Shown here: one piece after another, positions 1 through 10,951 of the stretch
Layout: every line of letters starts with the position of its first letter
Position numbering within the stretch: the stretch's first letter is position 1
Source: Desulfobulbus sp.
Lineage (GTDB): Bacteria > Desulfobacterota > Desulfobulbia > Desulfobulbales > Desulfobulbaceae
Direction of reading: 5' to 3'
Assembly: GCA_031280615.1 (NCBI GenBank)
Contig: JAITGO010000002.1
Location: forward strand, 124,001 to 188,000
Length of the DNA stretch: 64,000 nucleotides
Notes under the pieces: model-generated
The model's input: only the letters and a program-made list of their open reading frames with translations
What the model was told of the DNA's origin: nothing
The model's database searches: none
Translations under genes and position numbers: made by a program

Positions 1-51
1 TCGAATGTCCCGACACGGTCCGACTCCTTCTTACGTTTTATTGCTGACAAT

Positions 52-654
52 TCATCCCGCCCGGCGGAATCCCCGGCCAAGCACAAAGACCTCCCGGCTC
101 TCCAGGCGTGAACTCTTGGGTTTCACCACCTTGACGGTCGTAAACAGCGGTTTGCATTCATTGAGGAATTCGGGAAAATCTTCGCCCTGGAAGACCTTGC
201 AATACAAGGTGCCGTTTTCATGAAGAAACAGGGCTGCCAACTCGAGCACGCTCCGCGCCAGGCGAAGCGATTGCTGATGATCGGCATACTGGCTGCCGGT
301 GGTACGGGGGGCCATGTCGCTCAGGACCACATGGAAACCCGGCCAGTGCTGCCGCAGATACTCGACGAACTCCCGAGAGGTGACATCATAACAGAGCCAA
401 TGGATTTCGGCATGGGGTTTTTGCACCGCGATATCGGTGCGCTGGAGGTCGGCCGCCACCACCAGCCCGCCCGTGCCGACGATGCCGGCGGCATACAGGC
501 TCCAGCTGCCGGGGTGGCAGCCGAGGTCGAGCACCCGTTGACCGGGCTTGAGAAATTTGTATTTGAGCTGCGCCTCTTCCAGCTTATAAACCGACCGCGC
601 CGGGTAGTTGTCCTGCTTCGCCTTCTTGAAGTAATAGTCCTGAACTTTACGCAT
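52..654 (-). CDS. rlmE: 23S rRNA (uridine-2'-O-)-methyltransferase RlmE (FtsJ/RrmJ)
   Basis: A 200-residue cytosolic Rossmann-fold methyltransferase, predicted to 2'-O-methylate the A-loop uridine of 23S rRNA (U2552 in E. coli) on the 50S subunit using SAM. The SAM-binding motif VLDLGCHPGSW lies at residues 41-51. The family catalytic K-D-K-E set is visible as K24, D113 (SDMAP), K153 (CKVFQG) and E188 (SREVF). Its length matches the family (about 200-210 aa). The ATG start lies 2 nt after the cca stop codon, so it is the last gene of a tight minus-strand run with cca, a PP-loop gene and recN, probably translated from the same mRNA. Nothing unusual is visible; the call is strong from motif conservation. 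Confidence 0.95.
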   Translation of the reverse strand: MRKVQDYYFKKAKQDNYPARSVYKLEEAQLKYKFLKPGQRVLDLGCHPGSWSLYAAGIVGTGGLVVAADLQRTDIAVQKPHAEIHWLCYDVTSREFVEYLRQHWPGFHVVLSDMAPRTTGSQYADHQQSLRLARSVLELAALFLHENGTLYCKVFQGEDFPEFLNECKPLFTTVKVVKPKSSRLESREVFVLGRGFRRAG

Positions 655-656
655 GG

Positions 657-2171
657 TTACCTCGGCACCTCTGGAACGGCGCCCTCTTGGGCCGCCATCG
701 TTTTCGCCAGCCGCAGGGCGCCGTCCGCATCGCCCACCTCGCCGGTCATGCGGGCCTCCTCCACGGCGGCAAGAATCCGCTTGAACAGCGGCCCCGGCGG
801 CAGATGCAGCCGGTCGATCAGGTCCCGGCCGGTCAAAAGCGGCGGCGCGGACCGTACCGGGGCCACGTGCTCGGCCCTGATCCGCCGCAAATGACGGTAC
901 AGTTCCACCAGTTCCTCCTCCATGCCCTCGATTCGCTCGGTCCCCTGGCCGGCCAGGCTGTCGGCCATGGCAAGGAGGAAGAGTCCTTCAAGGGCATCGC
1001 CGGCGGCGCGGAGCATCCGAATGGCGGCCCGCAGAGTCAAGCTGCCGGTCCGGGCGACATTGGCCAGGTGAAAGGGCCGCATATGGCCTTCGACCAGGCG
1101 GCCCACTTGGTCCCGGGCCTCGTTGCTCCAGCGCAGCCGCAGCGCCAGTTCGGCGAACATCCGCGCCCCCACCCGGTCATGGTTGTAGAAGGTGATGCGC
1201 CCCCCCTTGTCCTCGCGCAGCCCCATGGTGGCCGGCTTGCCGAGATCGTGGCACAGGGCGGCCCATTTCAACCGCAGCCGCTGCCGGGGGCATTGCAGCC
1301 AGGCGCTCATTTCCTCGCCGCAGTCCGGGAAGAAGGCCTCCGGCGCGGCAACGATCCGTTCCATCTGCCGCAGGGCTTCCAGGTTGTGTTCCCAGACATC
1401 GAGATGATGGCTTTTGGGCTGGGCCATGCCGATGCCGGCCGCCAACTCCGGGAGGACCGCCCACAACAGTCCGCTTGCCGCCATGGCCTCCAGGGTGGTG
1501 GCGGCGACGTTCGTGCCCATGATCAAATCCAGCTCATGGGCAATCCGTTCCGGGGCGACCGTTTGCACCAGATGTCCCTGGCGGCCGACCTGAGCCAGCG
1601 TCTCGGCCTCGATCGCAAATCCCAAAAGCGCGGCAAAACGGAAAACCCGCAGCAGCCGCAGGGGATCGCTGCTCAGGCTCTTCGCACCGGTCACCCGGAT
1701 CAGGCCCAAGCCAAGATCGGCGCCGCCGCCGGTGGGATCGAGCACGGGCAACGGTGCCGCCTCCGGCCGCGGGTCGGCCAGCAGCGGATCGAGCCTGCAA
1801 GCCAGCGCATTGACGGTCAAATCGCGCCGCATCAGGTCCTCGGCAATGGTCCGGGCGCCTTCGCGGAAGGAGGCAATATCGATGATCACGCCCCGGCTGA
1901 CCACCCGGGCGGCATCCTCGTCCCGGCCCAGGGGAACCAGGGCTCCCTTGGTCAGCGTTGCCAGCCGGCCGGCCCAGGTCCGGGCGCCGGCGGCCACGGT
2001 CAGGTCGATATCGGTCGGCCCCTGCCCCCGCAGCAGATCGCGCACCACCCCACCGGACAGATAGAGCTCTCCCCCGGATTCCGCCTGCACCGCAGCCAAC
2101 GCGGTCCGCAGCCACTCCGGCAAAAGGACCAGCACCTGCTCGGCATCGATGCTCCGGGCGGCCTGCAACAT
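657..2171 (-). CDS. cca: CCA tRNA nucleotidyltransferase / poly(A) polymerase family, with HD domain
   Basis: A 504-residue class II nucleotidyltransferase that should add or repair the 3' CCA of tRNA (a poly(A) polymerase role cannot be excluded from sequence). The nucleotidyltransferase head has the GG motif at 40-41 and the DxD metal site (DIDL, 54-57). The RRD motif is at about 115-117 and the DPLRLLRVFRFAA helix at about 169. A C-terminal HD phosphohydrolase domain follows, with CHDLGK at about 307-312 and NHDRVGARM at about 330. The open frame runs 66 codons further upstream, but that part overlaps the neighbouring gene and is Arg/Ser/Pro-rich shadow sequence. The ATG at 2171, one base after the upstream gene's stop, is the better start. 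Confidence 0.9.
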   Translation of the reverse strand: MLQAARSIDAEQVLVLLPEWLRTALAAVQAESGGELYLSGGVVRDLLRGQGPTDIDLTVAAGARTWAGRLATLTKGALVPLGRDEDAARVVSRGVIIDIASFREGARTIAEDLMRRDLTVNALACRLDPLLADPRPEAAPLPVLDPTGGGADLGLGLIRVTGAKSLSSDPLRLLRVFRFAALLGFAIEAETLAQVGRQGHLVQTVAPERIAHELDLIMGTNVAATTLEAMAASGLLWAVLPELAAGIGMAQPKSHHLDVWEHNLEALRQMERIVAAPEAFFPDCGEEMSAWLQCPRQRLRLKWAALCHDLGKPATMGLREDKGGRITFYNHDRVGARMFAELALRLRWSNEARDQVGRLVEGHMRPFHLANVARTGSLTLRAAIRMLRAAGDALEGLFLLAMADSLAGQGTERIEGMEEELVELYRHLRRIRAEHVAPVRSAPPLLTGRDLIDRLHLPPGPLFKRILAAVEEARMTGEVGDADGALRLAKTMAAQEGAVPEVPR

Positions 2172-2172
2172 C

Positions 2173-3212
2173 TCAGATCCGCCAGGCAGCGAATTCGGCG
2201 TCAGCCAGCGGGGCAAACCGCGCCTGGACACTGGCGTCCCCCTGGTCGATCCGCACCTCGGCCGGCGAGACGATTCCTTCCTCCTTGCGCCCGTAACGGA
2301 CCACCAGGCCGGCCGCCCGTCGGAGAATCTCCTCTTCCCGGTCCGTGCCGGCGAGCTTGGAACGGGCATGGCGGAGCAGGCCGAGCGGGCCGGGCCGCGT
2401 GGCCATGCGCAGCAGCCAGTCGTCCGGGCCGCGCATGGTCAGGAGGCGGTCGTTCTCCCGCTCGCTCCGGCCGAGGATGAGCCAGGTGTCGTCGTCCAGC
2501 TTGAACTGGCGGCCGACGGTCAGCAGGCGGATGTCATCCACCGCCCGCTCCTCGCCAAAGGAAAAGAGGCCCTGGTAGAAATGCTTGATCCGGGCGGCCA
2601 GGTTGGGGTCGGTGAGCATGCAGCCGCCGGCAGGAGTCGGATAGTCGGCGATGCCGAGCCGGGCCGCCAGCTGTTTCTGCTCCTTGCGGCCCCGGCCCGA
2701 AAAGCCGTGCAATCGTTCCCGGTCCACCAGTCCGTCCAGTTCCGCCCGGGTGGGCGGCATCAGCTTGGCGCAGAGCGGTCGCAGCAGCAGGCCGGCGCAG
2801 CCGGAATCGCGCTCGATCACCCGCAGGGTATCCCGCCGCTGGGACATCGGCCGCTGTCCCAGCACCTCGCCGGTGAGAAGAAAGGCGGCACCATGGGCGG
2901 ACATCAATTCGCGCGCCTTGGTCAGCATCAGGATCTTGCAGTCGATACAGGGATTGAAATGCTTGCCGAAACCGTGGGCCGGGTTGTCCAGCAGGCGCAG
3001 ATAGCCGGCGCTGATGTCGACCACTTCGACCTCCAGGCCGTATTTGCGCCGCATGGCGTCGCCATACTCCCGTTGTTGCGCCAGCAGGTCGTGATCGAAA
3101 AAAGGGGTGACGAACTTGAGCGCCACCACCCGCACCCCCTGGTCGGCCACGGTCCGGCAGGCCAGGATCGAATCCAGGCCGCCGGAAAAGAGCCCCAATG
3201 CCACCCGTTCGC

Positions 3213-3216
<4 letters not shown>
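2173..3216 (-). CDS. PP-loop ATPase, tRNA thiolation-like (ThiI/MnmA-related)
   Basis: A 347-residue cytosolic protein beginning with the ATP-pyrophosphatase PP-loop SGGLDS (residues 11-16), as in tRNA-thiolating enzymes that adenylate a uridine before sulfur transfer. Candidate redox or sulfur-carrying cysteines are C90 and C93 (PCIDCK), C140, C149 and C199 (PAGGCM). It resembles the group often annotated as tRNA 4-thiouridine synthase or 2-thiouridylate methyltransferase domain proteins in deltaproteobacteria, but has no THUMP domain. I would not assign thiI or mnmA. The ATG at 3216 overlaps the recN stop by 4 bp (ATGA), implying translational coupling, and cca starts 1 nt after its own stop. 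The exact substrate is unknown. Confidence 0.75.
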
Positions 3217-4907
<1,691 letters not shown>

Positions 4908-4952
4908 CGTTCTTTTCCGCCTTTTATTTTCTCACTGCGGGCGACATTCCCC

Positions 4953-4992
4953 TTGACGCCCTGGCTCCGAGAATGTATCGTCCCGAAGATAC
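4953..4992 (+). promoter_or_regulatory. Putative sigma70-type promoter and overlapping inverted repeat
   Basis: TTGACG (4953-4958) and TATCGT (4976-4981) are separated by 17 bp, just upstream of the DtxR/MntR-type gene. A 5-bp inverted repeat GTATC...GATAC (4975-4979/4988-4992) overlaps the -10 box and could be an operator. The -35 is good, the -10 is poor and the arms are short, so this is tentative. Confidence 0.35.
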
Positions 4993-5021
4993 AAGTAAAA
5001 TTAACCAACCGGAGAGGACAG

Positions 5022-5534
5022 ATGACGGAATTGCCACATCTAAGCGCCAGCCTGGAAGATTATATAGAAACCATCTATCACATCATTACCGAGAAGCAGG
5101 TGGCCCGGGGCAAGGACATTTCCGCCCGTCTGTCCGTGAGCGGGGCATCGGTGACCGAGGCGCTGCGGGCCCTGTCGAAACGAGGCCTGATCAACTATGC
5201 CCCGTACGAAGTCATCACCCTGACCGCCGAGGGCCGCAACATCGCCGAGGATGTCATCCGCCGCCACAACTCGCTCAAGCAGTTTTTCACCAGCGTCCTC
5301 GCCCTCGACGAACCCCTTGCCGAGGAAGGCGCCTGCAAGATCGAGCACACCGCCCCACCGGAAATCATTGCCCGCATGGTCGATTTCATCAAGTTTCTGG
5401 AGGTCTGTCCCCGGGGCGGCAAGGATCTGATCGCCGGTTTCGCCAATTTCTGCCAGAAAGGGCAGTCCGCCGAATCGTGCGCCACCTGCATTTCCCACTG
5501 CATGGAGAACCAGGCCGGCAAGCGGCTGGGCTGA
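5022..5534 (+). CDS. Metal-dependent transcriptional regulator, DtxR/MntR family
   Basis: A 170-residue winged-helix repressor with an N-terminal helix-turn-helix (about 10-65, ISARLSVSGASVTEALRALS) and a metal-binding dimerisation domain. Typical metal-site residues are visible: H82 in RRHNSLKQFF, and C105, E108 and H109 in EEGACKIEHT. It should sense Fe(II) or Mn(II) and control metal-transport genes elsewhere. There is no SH3 domain, so it is a short MntR-like member. The C-terminus is unusual, with four clustered cysteines (C144, C153, C156, C160) that could form an extra metal or Fe-S site. The start at 5022 is chosen because GGAGAG lies 5 nt upstream; the open frame extends further but has no ribosome site there. 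Confidence 0.85.
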   Translation: MTELPHLSASLEDYIETIYHIITEKQVARGKDISARLSVSGASVTEALRALSKRGLINYAPYEVITLTAEGRNIAEDVIRRHNSLKQFFTSVLALDEPLAEEGACKIEHTAPPEIIARMVDFIKFLEVCPRGGKDLIAGFANFCQKGQSAESCATCISHCMENQAGKRLG

Positions 5535-5649
5535 ACGATCGGGGAAGGGATTCGCCGGCCGCCGCGTTCCCTGCTTCACGGCCGCTATCTTAGCATACCC
5601 TTCAACCGGTGCAAGGGATACCTCTGATCCCGGAAGGTGAAGAACGACG

Positions 5650-6873
5650 ATGCCTGTATATGAATTCATCGCCCTGACCGGCGCCGGCAAGCGATTCAAG
5701 GGCGTGATCGACGCCGATTCCCTGGCCGCGGCAAGGCAGAAAATCCGCAGCCAGGGCCACTATCCCGTGGAATGCAAGGAAACGTCGGCCAAGTCTTCCG
5801 CCACCTCCCTGTTTTCGCGACAAATGCACCTGGGCCAGCCCATCAAGCAGCAGGAGGTCCATATCGCCACCCGGCAGCTGGCCACCCTGCTCGGGGCCGG
5901 CATCCCCTTGGTGCCGGCTCTCAACGGCCTGATCGAGCAGACCGGCAACCGGGCATTCAAAACCGTGCTCGCCCAGATCAAGGAGGCGGTCAACGAAGGT
6001 AACTCCCTGACCACCGCCCTGGCCGACCATCCCCGCCTGTTCTCCAAAATCTATGTCAACATGGTGCGGGCGGGCGAGGCCTCGGGCTCGCTCGACGTGG
6101 TGCTCGAGCGCCTGGCCGAGTTCGGCGAAAACCAGCACGCCATCCGCTCCCGGGTCAAGGCCGCCCTGCTCTATCCGTTGTTCATGGCCATCGTCGGCGT
6201 CATTGTGCTTTTCTTGCTGATCGCCTTCATCGTCCCCAGCATCACCTCGGTGTTCGAAGGCACCAAGCAGGCCCTGCCGACCCCGACCATCGTCCTCATC
6301 GCCCTCAGCACCCTGTTCAAGAAATTCTGGTGGCTGGTGCTGATCGGGGCGATCGGGGCGATAGCGGCCGGCCGCTGGTTCATCTCCACCCCTCCCGGCA
6401 GGCGGCGCTGGGACCGGCTCAAACTGACCGCGCCGGGAATCCGCGACCTCAGCATCAAGACCACCTCGGCCCGCTTCAGCCGGACCCTGTCCAGCCTGCT
6501 CGAATCCGGCGTCTCCCTGATCACCTCCTTGCAGATCGTCAAGAATATCGTCGACAACGTGCTGGTGGCCGAGCTGATCAACGCGGCCTGCGACGAGCTG
6601 GAGAAAGGCGTCAGCCTGTCCCAGTTTTTCAGGGGCAACGAGTGGTTTCCGCCGATGCTGGTGCAGATGATGGCGGTCGGGGAACAGAGCGGCACCCTCG
6701 ACAAGATGCTCGCCAAGGCGGCGGATGCCTACGAGAAGGAAGTGGAAGCCAAAATTCTGGCGCTGACCTCGATGATCGAGCCGATCATGATCCTGTCCAT
6801 GGGCGTAGTGGTCAGCTTCATCGTCGTCTCGATTCTGCTGCCCATCTTCGAAATGAACCAGTTGATCAGGTGA
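5650..6873 (+). CDS. gspF: Type II secretion inner-membrane platform protein GspF
   Basis: A 407-residue polytopic inner-membrane protein forming the T2SS platform that couples the GspE ATPase to pseudopilus assembly. Two copies of the T2SSF domain are visible, marked by QLATLLGAGIPLVPAL near residue 80 and FSRTLSSLLESGVSL near 275. Three hydrophobic membrane segments follow the usual GspF/PilC layout, one after each domain and one at the C-terminus (VVVSFIVVSILLPIF). The ATG at 5650 is preceded by GGAAGGTGAAG. It is the only T2SS gene on the plus strand here and its last 8 bp overlap the end of the convergent gspE gene, a separation from the rest of the gsp operon that is unusual. Confidence 0.93.
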   Translation: MPVYEFIALTGAGKRFKGVIDADSLAAARQKIRSQGHYPVECKETSAKSSATSLFSRQMHLGQPIKQQEVHIATRQLATLLGAGIPLVPALNGLIEQTGNRAFKTVLAQIKEAVNEGNSLTTALADHPRLFSKIYVNMVRAGEASGSLDVVLERLAEFGENQHAIRSRVKAALLYPLFMAIVGVIVLFLLIAFIVPSITSVFEGTKQALPTPTIVLIALSTLFKKFWWLVLIGAIGAIAAGRWFISTPPGRRRWDRLKLTAPGIRDLSIKTTSARFSRTLSSLLESGVSLITSLQIVKNIVDNVLVAELINAACDELEKGVSLSQFFRGNEWFPPMLVQMMAVGEQSGTLDKMLAKAADAYEKEVEAKILALTSMIEPIMILSMGVVVSFIVVSILLPIFEMNQLIR

Positions 6874-8557
6874 CCCGGAAGACCTCCTCCAAGGTGGTCA
6901 ATCCGGCCAGGACCTTGCGCAGGCCGTCCTGCCGCAGGGTCATCATGCCCGTTTCCCGCGAGGCCAGCGCCTCTCGCTTGATCTGGCCGGCGTCCGAGGT
7001 GGTCAGGATCAGGTTCTTCATCTCCGCCGTCAGGCTCATCAGCTCGTAAATCCCGATCCGGCCCTTGTAGCCGGTCTCCAGACATTGGGGGCAACCGACG
7101 CCCCGATACAGCTCCCGGCCGGCGAACTCGTCCGCCGACAGGCCCGCCCTTTCGAGAAAGGCGGGCGGCGGGATGTAGGTCTCGCGGCAATGCGGGCAGA
7201 TCTTCCGCACCAGCCGCTGGGCCAGGATAGCGTTGACCGCCGAGGACACCAAAAAGGGTTCGACCCCCATGTCGGTCAAGCGGGTGATGGCGCTGGCGGC
7301 GTCGTTGGTGTGAAGGGTGGAGAACACCAGGTGGCCGGTGAGGGCGGCCTGGATGGCAATCTCGGCGGTTTCCAGGTCGCGGATCTCGCCCACCAGGATC
7401 ACGTCCGGGTCCTGGCGGACGATGGTCCGCAGGCCGCTGGCAAAGGTGAGCCCGATCTTGGGATTGACCTGCACCTGGCTGACGCCCTGCATCTGGTACT
7501 CGATCGGATCCTCGACCGTGATGATGTTGATATCCGGCTTGTTGATGATGCCCAGGGCCGAATAAAGGGTGGTGGTCTTGCCGCTGCCGGTCGGCCCGGT
7601 GACCAGGACGATCCCGTGCGGGGCCTTGATCAGCTTGAGGAAGTGGTCGAGGTCGCGCTCGGAGAAGCCCAGGTCGGTCAGCGGCACCAGGGAGCTCGAC
7701 TTGTCGAGCAGGCGCATGACCACCCGTTCGCCAAAGGAGGTCGGCAGGGTGGACACCCGGAGGTCGACGTTCTTGTCGGCGATGCGGATTTCGATCCGCC
7801 CGTCCTGGGGCAGCCGTTTTTCGGCGATGTCCATCTTGGCCATGATCTTGACGCGCGAGATCAGCTTGCCCTGGACATGGCGGGGCGGCGAATACATGTC
7901 GTAGAGGATGCCGTCCACCCGCTTGCGGATCTTGACCCGGTCCTTGTAGGACTCGATATGGATGTCGCTGGCGTTGTCCCTCACCGCTTGGGACAGGACC
8001 AGATTGACCAGCTTGATCACCGGGGCGTCGCTGGTGTCGTCGAGCAGATCGGAGGCTTCCTCGATCTCCGACAGGATCGACTCCGGATTTTGCTCGTCCA
8101 TGTCCTGCATGACCTGGTCGGCGACCTCCTTCCGGGTCATGTCGTAGGCCGAATGGATAGCCACGAACACCTCGTTCTGGGAGGTCAGCACGGTCTTGAT
8201 GCCTTCCCACTGGATCCGGCGCTGCAGGTCGTCCAGTTGCTGGTAATGGAAGGGCTCGGCCATGGCGACAAAGGAACCGATCGGGGATGCGATCGGCACC
8301 ATCTTGAATTTCTTGAGAAAACCGATGGGCACCAGGGGAACGAAAAAAGGCTCGAAGTCGGTGGGGAGGGCATGGACCACCTCCATCCCGCATTGCAGGC
8401 TGCGAGCGCTGAGCAGATCGTTGTCATTGATCTTGCGCAGCTGGAGAAGGACCTCCCCGATCCGGCCGCCTTTTTCTCGCTGCACGGCCAGGGCGGCATC
8501 GATGCTCTCGGCCGAGATGCCGAAGTTTTCCTGAAGGATTTCACCGAGCAGGCGCAT
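6866..8557 (-). CDS. gspE: Type II secretion ATPase GspE
   Basis: A 563-residue cytoplasmic hexameric ATPase that drives pseudopilus extension. The N-terminal region (about 1-60) has the LGEIL...GIS...GGRIGEVLL pattern of MshEN/T2SSE_N domains. The catalytic core has Walker A GPTGSGKT (321-328), an Asp box (EDPIEY), Walker B ILVGEIRD (387-394) and the His box HLVFSTLHTND. A C4 zinc module is present: C454, C457, C489, C492. This is the last gene of the minus-strand gsp operon. Its stop codon lies inside the convergent gspF gene (8-bp tail overlap). A 77-bp gap separates it from gspD. Confidence 0.95.
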   Translation of the reverse strand: MRLLGEILQENFGISAESIDAALAVQREKGGRIGEVLLQLRKINDNDLLSARSLQCGMEVVHALPTDFEPFFVPLVPIGFLKKFKMVPIASPIGSFVAMAEPFHYQQLDDLQRRIQWEGIKTVLTSQNEVFVAIHSAYDMTRKEVADQVMQDMDEQNPESILSEIEEASDLLDDTSDAPVIKLVNLVLSQAVRDNASDIHIESYKDRVKIRKRVDGILYDMYSPPRHVQGKLISRVKIMAKMDIAEKRLPQDGRIEIRIADKNVDLRVSTLPTSFGERVVMRLLDKSSSLVPLTDLGFSERDLDHFLKLIKAPHGIVLVTGPTGSGKTTTLYSALGIINKPDINIITVEDPIEYQMQGVSQVQVNPKIGLTFASGLRTIVRQDPDVILVGEIRDLETAEIAIQAALTGHLVFSTLHTNDAASAITRLTDMGVEPFLVSSAVNAILAQRLVRKICPHCRETYIPPPAFLERAGLSADEFAGRELYRGVGCPQCLETGYKGRIGIYELMSLTAEMKNLILTTSDAGQIKREALASRETGMMTLRQDGLRKVLAGLTTLEEVFRVT

Positions 8558-8634
8558 GTCCCCTCCCCTCTTGTTCCGGGAATAACCGTTTCATTGCCCT
8601 GGATGCCGCCGCCATGGCCTGCCGCCCGATTCGC

Positions 8635-10860
8635 TCATTTCCTGTACTGCACCCGCTGCAGCCCGGCCTGGGCCGCCCCGCGTAGCGGATCGTTGGCCGC
8701 CAGGCCGCTGCCACCTTCCTGCTTCGGGACCGGCAAGGCCAGAATCCGTCGGTACAGGTTTTCCGCCTCGCGCCATTTGCCCTCGCGCTCGCAAACCTGC
8801 GCCAGGTTGAGCAGGGCGGCGGCGTTGTCGGGATCGATCTTCAGCGCTTGGGTGAAATATTCCCGAGCCCGCAGCAGATCGTTCTGCTGGAGCTTGGCGA
8901 AGCCGATATCCGTCAAGGCAACGCTGTGAGCGGGGTCTTCTTTCGGGTGGAAGAACTGGTCGGCGGCGTCGCCCGGAATCCGGTGCACGCTTTCCATCGT
9001 GTCCCGCTTCTTCTGGTACAAGGCGGCCAGTTCGGCCGGGTTCTCGACGATGTGCGGGGTGATGAAGATGTAGAGGTTGGTCTTCTCCTGCTTGTTGCCA
9101 TGCGATTTGAACAGCCAGCCGAACAGGGGAATGTCGCCGAGCAGCGGCACCTTGTATTCGCCGGTGGTGCTGTCCTGGCCGATCATGCCGCCGATCACCA
9201 CGGTCTGCTCGTTATGGACCACCACCGTGGTTTCCGCGGTCCGCTTGAAGGTGGTGGGGGCATCGTTGTTCGCATCCTTGAGCTTGATCACCTCGACCCC
9301 GATCTCCAGCCGCATCACTTCCGCCTGATTGACCTGGGGAGTGATAGTCAGGCTGGTGGCCACGTCCTTGTAGTCGTAGTTGGTATAGTCTTGCTGGGTG
9401 CCGGAGGTGGTGTTCTTGCTGGTGATGTAGGGCACATTCTCGCCGACCTTGATCGTGGCCTTCTTGTTGTCGGTGGTCAAGATCTGCGGGGTGGCGATGA
9501 CGTTGACGTCGTCGTCGCTCTTATAGGCATTGACCACGGCCCCGAGGTTCTCGAAGGTGACGCCGCCGATATTGATCCCCTTGTCCAGGACGCCCAAGGT
9601 GACGCCGGCAGGCAGGCGCCCGGTGCCCAGGGTCCTGAGGTTCGAATAAGAATTGGCACCGGCACCGCCGCTGAAGCCGCCGATCACCGAGCCGTCGCCG
9701 CCGGCCCATTCGACGCCGATCTGGAAATCCTTGGTGACCTTGACCTCCATGATCAGCGCCTCGAGGTAGACCATCCGCCGGGGGATATCGAGTTTCTTAA
9801 CGATCTCCTCCAGTGCCTCGTACTCCTCCTGGGGGCCGGTGACGATCAGGGCGTTGGTCGAGGTGTCGGCGACCAGCTTGACCTCCTTGGAAACGGCCGA
9901 GCCGCCGGGAGCGGAGCCGCCCATGCCGCCGCCCTTCGCGCCGGATAGGTCGCCGGGCAGATTCATCAGCACCTTGACCAACTCCTCCGCCTTGGCGTGC
10001 TGCAGGTAAATCAGCCGCAGATTGCCTTTCCGGGGAGTGTCTTCGTCCAGCTTGGCGATCAGGGCCCGAATCCGCTGCATGGACGCCTTGGAGGCCATCA
10101 CGATCAGGGCGTTGGTGCGGTCGAAGGGGATCACCTTGACGGTCTCGGCCCGCATGCCTTTCTGGGCGGGCCCGGCCGCGAACAGCTGGCCGACCGCCTT
10201 GGATACGCTGTCCGCCGAGGTCCGGTGCAGGGGAATGACCACCATCTCATCCGCGTCCGAAGGCACGTCGACGGCCCGGACGATCTCCAGCAGCCGGGCG
10301 ATGTTCGTCTGGTAGTCGGTCATGATGAGCATGCTCGAGCTGGCATGGGAAATCAGCACGCTGTTTTTCGACACCAGGGGCGCGAGCAGGTTCCGCACCT
10401 CGTCGGCGGAGGCGTATTTGAGCGACACGATCTGGGTGACGATCCGGTCGTCCTGCGAAAGCGGATCGCCGTCGTGCAGGGTGAGGATATTCTTGGTCCG
10501 CGCCGTCACCGAGGGCACGATCTTGGTCACCGAGCCGCTCGGCACCGCGGCATAGCCGTGCACCTCGAGCACCGACTCGAACACCCGCCAGGCATCCTCC
10601 TCGGAGATCCTGGTGGGCGAGATCACCGTCACCTTGCCCTTGACGTCGCGATCCACCACGAAATTCTTCTGGGTCAGTTCGCTGATGTACTTGATGAACA
10701 CGTTGATATCGACATCGTTGAAATCGATGGTGACGAACCGCTGCCCGCCGCCGCTCTGCTGGGCGACCTTCGGACTGGCCGCCTCCAGCCGGGGCGCCGA
10801 GGGGGCCAGGGAGAGGAGGAACGCCAACAGGATGCCGACAAACCAGAAGGATGTTCTCAT
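8635..10860 (-). CDS. gspD: Type II secretion outer-membrane secretin GspD with C-terminal TPR-like extension
   Basis: A 741-residue secretin forming the outer-membrane pore through which folded exoproteins leave. Signal peptide at about 1-28. N0/N1-N3 ring domains occupy about 40-400 (for example NVFIKYISELTQKNF and the repeated TNALIVMA and TNALIVTG signatures). The secretin core spans about 400-605 and ends in KTNLYIFITPHIVENP. About 100 further residues follow, and residues ~648-712 look like tetratricopeptide repeats (DIGFAKLQQNDLLRAREYF..., ALLNLAQVCEREGKWREAE). A TPR-like tail takes the place where many secretins carry a pilotin-binding S-domain. It lies between gspC (91-bp gap) and gspE. 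Confidence 0.92.
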   Translation of the reverse strand: MRTSFWFVGILLAFLLSLAPSAPRLEAASPKVAQQSGGGQRFVTIDFNDVDINVFIKYISELTQKNFVVDRDVKGKVTVISPTRISEEDAWRVFESVLEVHGYAAVPSGSVTKIVPSVTARTKNILTLHDGDPLSQDDRIVTQIVSLKYASADEVRNLLAPLVSKNSVLISHASSSMLIMTDYQTNIARLLEIVRAVDVPSDADEMVVIPLHRTSADSVSKAVGQLFAAGPAQKGMRAETVKVIPFDRTNALIVMASKASMQRIRALIAKLDEDTPRKGNLRLIYLQHAKAEELVKVLMNLPGDLSGAKGGGMGGSAPGGSAVSKEVKLVADTSTNALIVTGPQEEYEALEEIVKKLDIPRRMVYLEALIMEVKVTKDFQIGVEWAGGDGSVIGGFSGGAGANSYSNLRTLGTGRLPAGVTLGVLDKGINIGGVTFENLGAVVNAYKSDDDVNVIATPQILTTDNKKATIKVGENVPYITSKNTTSGTQQDYTNYDYKDVATSLTITPQVNQAEVMRLEIGVEVIKLKDANNDAPTTFKRTAETTVVVHNEQTVVIGGMIGQDSTTGEYKVPLLGDIPLFGWLFKSHGNKQEKTNLYIFITPHIVENPAELAALYQKKRDTMESVHRIPGDAADQFFHPKEDPAHSVALTDIGFAKLQQNDLLRAREYFTQALKIDPDNAAALLNLAQVCEREGKWREAENLYRRILALPVPKQEGGSGLAANDPLRGAAQAGLQRVQYRK

Positions 10861-10951
10861 AATCGTTCACATAACAGATGGGCGGCCGCTGCCCGGCCCC
10901 CTTGCAGATTCATTGTTCCGCTCGAACCGGGTTCGAGCCGACAGCCGCATC

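Noticed and set aside
7085..8929. 614-codon open frame on the plus strand across gspE and gspD
   Set aside because: It is antisense to two genes with full catalytic motifs. Its translation is Gln/Gly/His/Asp-rich with no domain, as expected from the GC-rich opposite strand.
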